A stretch of DNA of 64,000 nt, from NCBI GenBank assembly GCA_040285825.1, contig JAUPSS010000008.1, positions 124,001-188,000 of the forward strand, in the 5' to 3' direction. Source of the DNA: Eukaryota sp. TZLM1-RC (Eukaryota > Metamonada: BaSk clade). Positions 1 to 10,249 of this stretch are shown here, piece after piece (within the stretch, counting starts at the first letter, position 1; every line of letters starts with the position of its first letter). The translations under genes were made by a program, and so were the position numbers. The notes under the pieces were generated by a model. That model searched no databases and was not told where the DNA came from. It saw only the letters and a list, made by a program, of their open reading frames with translations.

Positions 1-545
1 CTGCTGAAGGAAACACTTTCTCTGAATAATTTTGTTTCTGATGATAGAGGTGATGTATACTGTGATTGGATTGATAATTCTGAAGCTATTGTTGACTTTG
101 TCTCATGTAATGTTGCAAATGATACTTTAGTTCACAGAAGAAAACTTAATCCTGTCACTGCTCTTGATTTTAAAGCAAAAAAGAAACATAGAAAATATGA
201 TAAAGATATTGAAGAGGCTAATGTCGATAGAAATACACAGCTGGTTTTTATTGCTTTCCCATTTTCGATAAATGGAAGATTATCAGTTGAAGCAGAAACT
301 TTTTTGGATGACTTCCAAAAAATGGTGCAAGAAAAAACAATGAAAAGATTTGATAATTTTTTATGGCGTTCACGGATTCAATTTGCCATTATTAATAGAT
401 TACCACGGTTTTTCAATCGAATAAGAGAAGCTTTAGCTAGACAGCAAATAGATCAAGATTTTGTAGAGGAAATCTTGGTTCAATGATAATCGTCCCATTA
501 GTTATGAGTTAATTAAATTAAGTGTGCAAATTCAATAAATAATTT
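1..545 (+). mobile_element. 3' end of an RLE-type non-LTR retrotransposon (family Lf1)
   Basis: The window opens inside an open frame that runs from base 1 to the TGA at 484-486. It encodes the C-terminal part of a LINE protein. An RGDV motif at about residues 16-19, then IVDF, then a Lys-rich KAKKKHRKYDK stretch fit the PD-(D/E)XK fold of the restriction-like endonuclease in R2/CRE-like elements. The tail FINGRLSVEAE...QDFVEEI and the following roughly 60-bp 3' UTR, which ends in TTCAATAAAT, recur at 18087-18535. The element is cut by the window edge, so its 5' part cannot be seen. The frame is undamaged here, so this copy may be young. Confidence 0.75.
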
Positions 546-576
546 GGTCCAAAAAAATTAAGGACCCAAACTTTAT

Positions 577-861
577 TCAACGAATTCTATCAAAGAAATT
601 TTGCCCTCCATACCTTGATTTTTGGCCAGTATTTAAGCTGTTTTGATTGGTGTTTAAAATGCTGTTTTGATTGGTGTTTTGATTGGTGTTTAAAACGCTG
701 TTTTGATTGGTGTTTTGATTAGAGCCCCAGATTCTACTTTTACTAAGCAAGTCCTCTACATCACAACTACACGTCTCCCCACACACAACTTTTTTGTTTT
801 CAAATACAATCCTTTTTTCATCAATTTTAAATGATTTAGACGGAGGAAATTCCCAAATCAC
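577..861 (-). CDS. Small Asn/Gln-rich hypothetical ORF over a minisatellite
   Basis: A 94-residue open frame whose C-terminal half repeats NTNQNS/LNTNQNS-type units. The underlying DNA (about 628-722) is a short tandem array of units built on TGATTGGTGTTT. The first 45 residues are not repetitive and contain three Cys (CGETCSC). No family is recognised. It could be a real small gene, an exon of a larger one, or simply a minisatellite that happens to be open. Confidence 0.2.
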   Translation of the reverse strand: MIWEFPPSKSFKIDEKRIVFENKKVVCGETCSCDVEDLLSKSRIWGSNQNTNQNSVLNTNQNTNQNSILNTNQNSLNTGQKSRYGGQNFFDRIR

Positions 862-2921
862 AGTTCCAATACATATTCTTTATTTTATGTAAAGAAATGA
901 GCCTCGAAGCAGTTGTAGCACAACTTTTGTTGGCTTCTAATCACCATATTGAACCTCAACAATGGACAACATATTCATCATCCACCAGGAGTTACTGAAA
1001 CCTTATCTGGTATAAATCACTCAAAAATTCTTAAATACATTTTAAAATAGGCATAATTTAAAAGTTTCCATTTTGTTCATAGCAAAATCAACTTGAAAAA
1101 CACTTGCTGATAAAGTATATAATTATAGTAAAAATTCAATGATACTGAATACTTAACACAAAAATTGAGAATTAAGGTGACAAAATTGTTCGAACCAAGG
1201 TATACACTACATAAGAAGTTTGTTGATCTTCTTTGTGCCTCCTGTTTGACTTGCTTGAAAACAATGGCAATTTATCGCGGAGAAAAGAAATCGGGAACAT
1301 TATACATTATACAATACTTCAGCATCACTTAGATTTTGTTTTCAAACTATTTCCTTGAAGCCATACAAAAAATTTCTCTTTTTTACCAATAGCCCTGAAA
1401 TTTTAAACAATTGTGAAACCTTAAAGCAGACACAGAATGAAACAAATTGCCTATTTCTATTAAATCTTTATAATGCTGCTGAGAAACAAATCTGTTTGAT
1501 TGTAACACAAGATCAACAAAGTTGAAGAAGCTCTTATTAAAGAAAACAACTGAAATTGTTGACCCCAGAAATTTATGTTGCAAGTACAAAGTTCCAAATA
1601 CCTTACCCAAATTTTCAAAAAAATAGTTTCAGCCCTTGGATCAAACCTTCCATAGAACATGGTGTGAAACTGAAAAATTGTATCTAGTATTATTCAAGCC
1701 AGAATTTGACTCTTAAACCTCTGAATTTTAGTTTTTTTCACGGGTTTAGTATCAAATTTCGGTAATAAAAGTAGAAGATTTGCTATAGAGGTCAACAATA
1801 GGGGACTTTGATATCATTTTTTTGGCCATCAGTCCAAGGCCCAATGAGGTCACCCTCATTATAATGATGAGGTTTCTTGTTATAATAATACTCTCAGCAA
1901 CGGGAAAGTGCGTGTTTCATTTTGGCATAAAATCCATTGTTTTCAACAGTTTGTAACAACAATCACGAAGACCATTGTGAAAAACTGACTCTTAGTTTAT
2001 TTACTTAGGACAATAAACTGTGTGGTAAATATTTCCAAATTTTTTAACATCACAAATGGATATATAGTCATTATTCATAAATCATATCATAAACATTAAA
2101 GCAATTCACTGTTTATTGTTGCACATTGATTTTTCAATGCCATTCCTTTCTTGATTAAAAGGTATTTTAGGACCAATTACTGTTTGAAAATGCGACGTTC
2201 AGCTACTTTTAAACATCAATTGATACACTTTGATACATTTGTGAAGGTGAATCTTTTGCTGTGTTTAATGGTTGTATTTGATTATTTTTCGTTGACTCTA
2301 ATCAATATTTATTTCAGTTCTATCAAATTTCACAAATAAATATAATTACTATTTATCTTGAAATAATATATATAAAATACCTTTTATTGATAAAAAATAC
2401 AATTTTTACTATTAACAATCAAGATAAAATACTGAGCTTGCATCACTGTCGAGCAGCCGCCCATGATGGGATTTTATTATTGTACTTTATTTAACAACCA
2501 CATACGGAATTAGTCAGCAGAAAAATACGGTATGAGCAATTGAGAGCCTGGAATGTTAATTCTTTATAGATTATTTTCATATAAGATTTTGAGATGAGTA
2601 ATCCTTTCATCAATGAAATGCAGCAATCAGCAACTATTCTTTTTACTGAAAGTTCAAAAGGAAATGACTCAACCTAAAAATCTAAACTTGACAATAACAA
2701 TTCAAGACTCTGATATTTCGAACTTTTTAATGTATGCCTACTATCTTAATATTGTTCCATCGGTGAAGTTAACTCACAAATTAGAACTGTCGTCCTTCTG
2801 ATTCTCACATATTTTTTGAGATAAGAACCAGATCAGGTCTTAACTCAGTCACAACCAATGGCAAATTTACATAATGATTTGTGTAATAAGATAAATCGCA
2901 ATAAACATCATAATGATCCAG
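862..2921. other. AT-rich stretch with no supported gene
   Basis: About 2 kb between the Asn/Gln-rich ORF and the left LTR. It contains only short chance ORFs of at most about 75 codons with no recognisable motif. I see no tRNA, no LINE fragment and no clear repeat. Confidence 0.5.
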
Positions 2922-3110
2922 TGATGCCTGTGGGCTAGAGTCAGACATATGTATAGACAGAGAGTAATTTATTACGACGGGAAATGAGCTATAGTGAACT
3001 TCAATACCGTCACCAGTGAAGTCTCCATCAATGAACAATAAACATTAAGCTAATATACAAGAATAAATAGATAAGTCTATCTACACTCTAGAATAGTGTA
3101 AAGACTAACA
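2922..3110 (-). repeat. 3' LTR of the Ty3/gypsy element
   Basis: 189 bp, matching 7658-7846 along its full length with about nine substitutions by eye (roughly 95% identity). Termini are TG...CA in element orientation. The matching upstream edges TGATGCC and downstream edges CTAACA define the ends. The modest divergence dates the insertion as old but not ancient. Confidence 0.93.
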
Positions 3111-6100
3111 CTACTTTGTCCCCTCCTTTCGACGGTCTTTTCTGGCTCTTCTACGAGGTTGTTTGCAAGTAGGTTGACCAGTAGGGGGTCGAGACTTATT
3201 AGTCTGGAGGAAGGCTCTGTAGGCCTTAGTGTTCTTAATGCGGTCGACAGGCTCAGTGCCTCGTACATCTCCAGCGTATACGACTTGACACTCGTTACCA
3301 TCCTGGCTGAGAACTTCTAATAAAAGATGTTCCTCAGTATCACCTGAGGCCACGATACAATAAAATTCGTCATCAGTGGGCTTATCAAAATGGTATAATT
3401 TGCATTGTGAAATGCTAGCCTTAGATTCGACACCTGTGATTAAATTCTTTATTAATAAAGTTGATTTACTAGGTTTGTCGATGACCAGATATGGGCCCAG
3501 ATAATTCCCATGTAATTTGGAGTTACTAAATGATTTGAGGATTAAGCATCCAACTTCGAATAGCAGGTTACTCATGCTTGGCTTCTCCTCCGGCGATTTC
3601 GATATTTGGGTGATTTCTGCTTTTTCTCGTTTTTCTTTTAATCGATTGTAGTTAGATTGGATATCCAGAATGAAAGTAACTTCAGTGGTAGCCTTTTCGA
3701 TGGTGGAGAAAATTGATAAAGGATCAGCTCTGGGACTGACGTCTGACCCAAACATAAGCTCAAATGGACTGAAACCTGTGACAGAGCTCTTGGAAGAATT
3801 TGTTAAGAGTTGTACGTAAGGTATGTATTCTGACCAGTTGTCATAGGCGTTAAAATCGATTAAGAGCTTCCTAAGATTTTGTAAGATGACTCTATGACGT
3901 CGTTCAACTAGGCCATTTGATTGACTGAAATTTGGAATACTGTTCGTCACGTCGATAGACAAGAATTCGCAGAGTAATTTAAACACGTTGTTGGCGAATT
4001 CTGGGCCGTTGTCACTGTGAAAGCTGTTGGGTATACCGAAGATGGCACATACACTCCAAATCAAAGCGTCAGCTGTCAGCCTTGCGTTTACTTCTTTGAG
4101 GAATACGAGGATTGTATACCGAGTGAAACTGTCTACGAAAACTAAGATGTACTAATTGTCCTCTTGATCTGGAGGAAGAGGACCAATGGTATCCACGTTC
4201 AATCTCACGAAGGGTTTGTCAGCCCAGAGAGATCCGGTGGATGGAGTGATAAATTTGGGGACAGGTGACGTTTTCTGAAATGATGGACAAGAACGCACGT
4301 GGTTCTTTATGTCATCAGTCATACTGGGCCAGTAGTAGTCGCTAGAGGATAGCATGTGTAAACTCTCAGACATACTAGGGTGACCGCCTGATACATAACC
4401 GTGTATGATCAAGAGCGTGTCGTTGATGAGTGATGACGGGATGATGATCTTGCCTGATTCGTTAACGTAGAGGTCAAGATGAATGACGGAACAGTTATTG
4501 AATGAACGTTCGTGAGCTGCAACAGCTAGTCTTTGCTCTGAACGGATTTTAGTCAACCATTGATCGAACATGGGGATTGCAGATGCACATTTCTCCTTCA
4601 AAATGAGGATTTTGTGGGTGTCCGAAAGGTCGTCTGGGTCTGGAAGAGCAGAGTCGTCTGATGGATTATAGTTTCTGATATAATAGATTGGGTGAAACGG
4701 TTCATAGGTGTTCTCGCTCGCTGAAGAATGAGTGTTGCCAGTGTTGATTGTGTTTATGCGTACAGGATCAGTCGTTGGGACCTGTCTGGATAGCATGTCG
4801 GCCCAGTAGTTGTCTTCCCCCGAGGTGTGTACCAACTCGAAGTCGAACTCACTGAGTATTGGTAACCAACGTGTGACAATTCGATTCTTATCAGGGGCTG
4901 TTACCAGATATGAGAGGTTTCTGTAATCTGTGAATATCGTTAGCTTCCTGCTTTTGAGGTAGCTCTCGATTCATGATTCTGTTAGGATGAGAAGTATAGC
5001 GTAAAGCTCTTTTTGCATCGTTGACCAATTCTTTTGGGAATTGGAGAGAATCCTGCTGAAGAAACTAATAGGTCTGACCTTTCGGTCAATGAGAGGAGTG
5101 CCATTGTGTTCACAAGGATCATATTCTTCCCAGATGAAGCCGCCAATAGCAATGTCTGATGCGTCACAACTAATAAGGACACGGTTATCTGTTGGGGGTA
5201 AACTCAATGGCATATTCTCTTTTACGAGTTGCTTGATCTTGTTGAAACGGAGTTCATGAACTGAGGTCCACTCGATACGGCGGGGGTTTCCTCTAGTAAG
5301 CTCGATGATAGGAGATATGATTTCGGATACCGAAGGCAGCCAGTCTCTAATGTAGTTGATGGATCCTACAAAGCTTCTGACGTCTTTCACTGTCTTGGGA
5401 GCTGGAAGCTGGACCAATCCAGTTAGTCGTGAGGGATCGATTTGGCGTGTACCATTGACGAAGATACTACCGAGAATCTTGATTTCATGATCTTTAGACT
5501 TGAAATGGCATTTAGGTAGGCCAAGTCTGACCCGTTTTTCTCTAGCGCGCAAAAGGAATTTTTTAAGCCTGTCGATGAATTCAGGAAGGGTATTACCTAT
5601 GATAATGATATCGTCGATGTAGATAAATACGCCTTCGATGCTAAAGATGCTGGACATTACGTTTTGAAACATTGCGGGGACGTTTTTGAGACCGAAACAC
5701 GCCCTGTTGAAGCTGACGCTGCGACCAGGAATGCTGAGTGTGGTTTTCTCGATGTCTCTTTCGTTGATCTTGAGTTGCCAAAATGCTTTTGGGAGATCAA
5801 GTGTTCCATGTAATTAGCTTGAGATAAGAACTCTAATACGTCAAAGATCTTTGGAAGGTTTGGAGCGATGGGGATAGTGTTCGCATTGACTCCATTCGGA
5901 CCACTGAAATCGTCTGTAAGGCGTGGTTTCCGATGATCAGGATAAACTACAAGAACAACTGGGGAGCTGAATCTGCCATTGGATTCTGTGGCGAAACCAG
6001 ATTCGATTAACTCATCGAAGATTTGGTTGGCGATTTTGAGTCGTTCAGGGTTTAATTTGCGAGGTGGACGATAAACAACAGTGTCTTCATTGTAGAAATC

Positions 6101-6640
6101 GAAGTCCATGGGGTTGCAGTCGATGCCGTCTTCATGGGGTTTCAACGTAAAACCATCTTTGAACTCTTCGAGAGTTGCGAGGAGCTGTTGATTTTCTGAT
6201 TGATTGTTGAGCTTTATTTGACAACCTGACGAGTTGACGTGATCTTCGAATGTTTTTGACACCTTAAAATCAGATATCTGTGAAATTCTGTGGTCAAACT
6301 CAGCTTCAGGTAACATTAGTGTTCTGTGAAGCTCATCGAGATGAATGTATACCCTGTCGTTGTTCATGAGGCCGAGTTCATATAGAATGTCTATTCCTAT
6401 AATTCAAATGTTGTTGCCTAGAACGATTGGTAACGATTTGGTAAGAGGCGCAACTTTGACAATGCTACCGACATTGAAGGATAGGATTCCTTTGGCATTG
6501 CCGTCAGAGTTTGATGGTTCTCCGTTAACACCAATAAATTTGACAGATTCAGGGTTGTGTTCCATCTTGCATTTTGTGGATAGGTCTCTTGAGATGACAG
6601 ATATGGAAGCTCCACTTGTCAATGAGACCAGATACCTCTA
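3111..6640 (-). pseudogene. pol of the Ty3/gypsy element (protease-RT-RNase H-integrase), broken
   Basis: Read from high to low coordinates. A retropepsin carries the usual Asp-Ser-Gly active site, split by a one-base insertion near 6627. The RT N-terminal half is 6367-5815. After a frame break, the RT palm has YIDD (about 5600). An RNase H with CDASDIAIGG and FTDYRNLSYL follows. The integrase zinc region shows H...H and then CPSF where CxxC is expected, so the second Cys is lost. The integrase core has the D,D-35-E signature: NVDTIG, HSDNGPEF and NGLVERRHR. From 5815 down to 3111 everything stays in one frame, interrupted only by a TGA near 4971 and a TAG near 4152. Confidence 0.9.
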
Positions 6641-7774
6641 TGTTATTAATTTGTAACCAGAGTTCTATAAACTTGGGACAATCAATTGATTTATTGGCAC
6701 AAACAGAAGACAAACTAAAAAATCTATTGATATTTGAAGTTTCAGTGTGGGGATCAGATGTGCTCAAAAGATTTAAGAGGCGTTTGGGAGGAGAAGTGTC
6801 GAGATCCGAAAGGGACAAATCTCCAGAAAGGGGTTTGGGGATGGAGGGATCAGGAGAGAGAACGTGACTTCTGGGTACCCAGAAAACGCATGGGTTACCG
6901 TCTTCATCCTCACCATGAACAGCTACTTTCTCTTGACGAGAAGGTATGGGAGTGGTTTCGGGATTAGTTGGGAGACTTCTCAGAGTAGGAGGGATTTCCA
7001 ATGAGTTCCATGCTCTCGAGAGCTCCTGACCGTAAGCACTACGAGCGGCGAAAACTTGGACTGGATTAGATTCGACTGCTGATTCTCTGTCCAAACGGAA
7101 TGAATAGAAATCCATGAGACAATCCGGATCTAAATGAGTCAATGGATCATAGGGTTGGGGCATCAGCAAGAACTTAAAATTGTCTCCATCTTCTTCAACC
7201 GAAGGAATCCGAGGAGGAGACTCGTTTAGAAACATCTGAATCATGAACTGCTCGAAGTGGTCCTTAGAAGCACAAGTAGCAAGTTCTAGCTTCAAGGCGA
7301 GTAGATCCAGAAAGTTCCATAGTTCTAAATCCCTACGGAATTTGTCCATGGTATACTGCCATTTGAATTTAGTAGGAGTAGATACCTTTTAGAAGGAGAG
7401 GAGGGACGAACCTGACCAGTAGAATCTGTCGACTCCTTGGAAGCCGTAGAGGTAGACTCCCCTTTCGAGGTGTCTGCGTTGGCTTCTTCAGGAGAAGAAA
7501 AATCCTTGGCAGGAGTGAGAGGGTCCCCCTCTGAATCCTGAGGATTGTTGGCGAGATGGGAGGCGGAATTCCTACGGCCGAGGTTGGTTTCACCCGGAGG
7601 TGAGGCAGCATCCAGAGAAGCCTGTTGTTCGTTAGCCGATGAACGGCCAATAATTATTGATGCCTGTGGGCTAGAGTCAGACATATGTATAGACAGAGAG
7701 TAATTTATTACGATGGAAAATGAGCTATAGTGAACTTCAATGCCATCACTAGTGAAGTCTCCATGAATGAACAA
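6549..7774 (-). pseudogene. gag-like region of the Ty3/gypsy element, starting inside the LTR
   Basis: An open frame begins within the 5' LTR (ATG at 7774; a second in-frame Met, MSDSSPQAS, lies closer to the LTR end). It runs through the LTR/primer-site junction without a stop and continues as a Ser/Pro/Thr-rich segment to 7325. After a frame break, 7349-6549 encodes 266 more residues, including FWVPRSHVLSPDPS, and leads into the protease. No CCHC zinc knuckle is visible. Gag starting in the LTR has a precedent in yeast Ty1. Confidence 0.7.
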
Positions 7775-7846
7775 TAAACATTAAGCTAATATACAAGAAT
7801 CAATAGATAAGTGTATCTACACTCTGGAATAGTGTAAAGACTAACA
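7658..7846 (-). repeat. 5' LTR of the Ty3/gypsy element
   Basis: 189 bp, partner of 2922-3110. In element orientation its 3' terminus GGCATCA is followed by ATAATTATTGGCC. That segment is repeated at the same position relative to the LTR of the unrelated compact element at 38.6 kb, and is the presumed primer-binding region. Confidence 0.93.
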
Positions 7847-8927
7847 CTAGGAAAGAAAGTAAGAGGTTAAAAAAATGATTGAAAATTGAATCATGTCTCC
7901 ATTTAGGTCTATTGTTTATTTCGGGGATTTGATAACTTGGACAACTGCAGAAAATGTGACACAACGTAGCTGGTCCAAATTGACATAATGATCACACAGG
8001 ATACAATAGTTTAGATCCTTCTGGTATTTTCCGACAAAATTTCCATCGATAAAGATTATCAGAAGTAGGTAGTGCAATCAAGGAAGAATTAATTGCAAAC
8101 TTAATGAATACACGTTGAAAATCAATCAGCACGGACATCCAATGATGAACAGTGTTCATATTTTCTGAGTTCAAAATAAAATTGTTCATGCAAGATTGTG
8201 CTTTACATTTATGAATGTGTCCATTTTTCGTAAATTTGCTCATATTCAAATTTGAAAACAATTTTCTTACGAATTTGAATATTTTTCAATTGATTACTTT
8301 CTTCAACCGATAGAGAACATTTTTCCAGTTTTTTTATTGGATTCAAATTCAATTTTCAATTAGATCTTCTTTGTTTCATTATTTTCCAGTAAATTTCTCA
8401 AATTAGGATCTAAAAATTTAGCAGAATGTGGTATTTATGAATATGACATTTATCATACAATAGGGTAAGACCAGGAAAACCAGAACCAAACTAACATTTG
8501 GATAAATATTAATAATTCACTTCAGCAGTTTTAGTAACATCTAGCCTTGATTTCAACGTTCTACTCAATAGGTAATAGTAGTTTCAATAAATGTAATTGG
8601 AGATAATGTACTTGTAAATATCAACGTAAAAATTGTGGAAAGCATAATTCAATCATTGTTGCATTCATTGTTTGATTAGGAAACTGTTTCATCATCTATT
8701 TAATCTTTGACGAAACACAATTGGAAATAATAAGAGCATTACAAGTACCTGTTGCATATTGTGCCCTGAAACGCATTTTTTATCAACGAAGTAATTTCAA
8801 AATCATTACTTAAGAACTAGATATTGTAAATTTGTGATTAATTTTAGAATAAAAAACGGCACCAAATTTTTCTACAGCTGCAACTAAAAAATTAGTTCCT
8901 TCTAGCCCACAGAGTTCTTCTGTCTGC
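7847..8927. other. AT-rich stretch with no supported gene
   Basis: Only one open frame above 80 codons is present (7992-8261 minus), with no recognisable motif. No repeat shared with the rest of the window was seen. Confidence 0.5.
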
Positions 8928-9122
8928 TTAGTTTGATATTATTTGGGAGAGCAAGAAGACAGATGATTCTGATCTACCGAATAAATTAATGTCATCAGCA
9001 AAAGCACTATTTGTTTTACGAAGACCTGATGCAAGTGTTTTATGTTTGGCAATAATGTTCGAATCATTTAAAGAAATTAGTGCTGTATTGATAAAAATAA
9101 GAAATAAAATAGGATACAACAT
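8928..9122 (-). mobile_element. Fragment of a second type of LINE reverse transcriptase
   Basis: A 64-residue frame has ILFLIFIN spaced about 30 residues from SAFADDINLFG. This resembles motifs B and C of APE-type LINE reverse transcriptases (PLLFLIYIND ... FADDTNLF). It differs from the AYMDDIS signature of the RLE elements elsewhere in the window, so it is probably a relic of a different lineage. The fragment is short and could be chance. Confidence 0.4.
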
Positions 9123-9540
9123 GTTCCAATTCTAAGCCAAACCGGAGTTATTGAATACATGAAATAGTGAAATTAATGAAGTTGATTGGAAATTTATAAA
9201 ACCTGAGAACAAAATTAATCAAAGACTGATCCTAATGCATTGGCTACATCTGTCATAATTAAATAAAATTTTGACCTAGAATTATTTTTGACAGCTCAAT
9301 TTACGCTAGCAAAAACGAATTGGTTTTCAATACAACCGCTTATACCAGGTAAAAACCTCTTTTAAGATTTAGATATTAAATTATTGAAAATCATATGCTT
9401 TATGGCAAATTTGGTAGTAAAAATGTTAGATTGACAGGGTGTAAGAAAAACAGGTCTACAATTTTTCAAAATTTTACATTTTTTGACAAATGTCAAATCT
9501 CAAGACAGTTCTGCAAAACAGATCTTGTAAACAATTGATT

Positions 9541-9690
9541 TGCATTTTCTGGTTAAATACAATTGTTTTGTGCATTTTTAATTCTATTCCAACCATGATG
9601 CTCTTTTAGCTATTGGTGCAGAATATGAACGAAATGCTGTGAGTAGGTTCAGCAATTGTGATGCTTGTTTCGAGGATATTGAATATTAGA
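9541..9690 (+). mobile_element. 3' terminal fragment of RLE retrotransposon (Lf3)
   Basis: Encodes FWLN...CIF.SIP followed, after small lesions, by LAIGAEYERNAVSRFSN and a terminal DACFEDIEY before TAG. This is the same C-terminus as at 22640-22800 and 37000-37142. Only about 50 codons remain. Confidence 0.7.
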
Positions 9691-9699
9691 CAGAATTTT

Positions 9700-9905
9700 A
9701 GATCAATAAAAATATAGTTATTCAAAAAAAATTTAAACTTCTGGACCAAAGGCCTAGTGATAAGAGGATTTGTAGATCGAAATATATTATTAAAGTTGGA
9801 ATTGAAACAAAGTCCTATAATGGTAAATTTGATATGTTTCTGTATATCTGATTTCATCATTTGGTCAATTTTCTCGGAAATTAAATTCAACTCATCAAAC
9901 AATTC
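9700..9905 (-). mobile_element. RT thumb fragment of an RLE retrotransposon
   Basis: SDIQKHIKFTIIGLCFNSNFNNIFRST on the minus strand aligns with CDIEKHIKFFILKICYSGKF...ILRST of the copy at 33940-36585. It lies tail to tail with the Lf3 fragment at 9541-9690. Heavily mutated. Confidence 0.6.
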
Positions 9906-10249
9906 TTTGGTCCTTCATAATTGTTTCCTAAAAACGAAACCAAATGACTTGCCTTGAAACTTAATTCTATCAACTATCGTTGAAACTGGAGAATTTGAAA
10001 GTTAAACACTTTTGAGCAAGTTAAGTTGCAGACCATGAGTGTTGATTATTTGTTGTTTTTCAAGTGTCGTCAATATCTTGAAATAGACCCAAACTAGGGA
10101 GCGAAGAAGTTAATACTCCTACCAACTGTTATTCATCTGTTGCTTGAAAGCAATAGTAATATCCATCATTAGTCACGGAGAGTTAGCTCAACGACTCTCT
10201 TTTGTCTCATAAATTAAGATTAGTGAAATAATAACTCTATTTATTTAAA
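9906..10249. other. Intergenic, nothing recognised
   Basis: AT-rich spacer between the LINE debris and the 3' end of the PHD-finger gene. No ORF or repeat of note. Confidence 0.5.

Larger units (their letters stand above)
2922..7846 (-). mobile_element. Degenerate Ty3/gypsy LTR retrotransposon
   Basis: Two 189-bp direct repeats bound a minus-strand gag-protease-reverse transcriptase-RNase H-integrase array, the gene order of Ty3/gypsy (Metaviridae) elements. In element orientation the LTR begins TGTTAG and ends GGCATCA, so it has TG...CA termini. A purine-rich tract (about 3111-3130, minus) abuts the 3' LTR as a polypurine tract should. I count at least six lesions: a gag frame break near 7340, a one-base shift at the protease active site near 6627, stops near 6404, 4971 and 4152, and a frame break near 5815. 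Flanks are CCAG (left) and CTAG (right), so any 4-bp target duplication is imperfect. The copy cannot be autonomous. Confidence 0.92.

Noticed and set aside
6345-6967. Several plus-strand frames across the LTR element
   Set aside because: They are complements of gag and pol and carry no motif.
2916-7852. A clear target-site duplication for the Ty3/gypsy element
   Set aside because: Flanks CCAG and CTAG match only three of four bases; not convincing.
8928-9122. A second telomerase-like or retron-type RT
   Set aside because: Only two short motifs are visible; nothing telomerase- or retron-specific.
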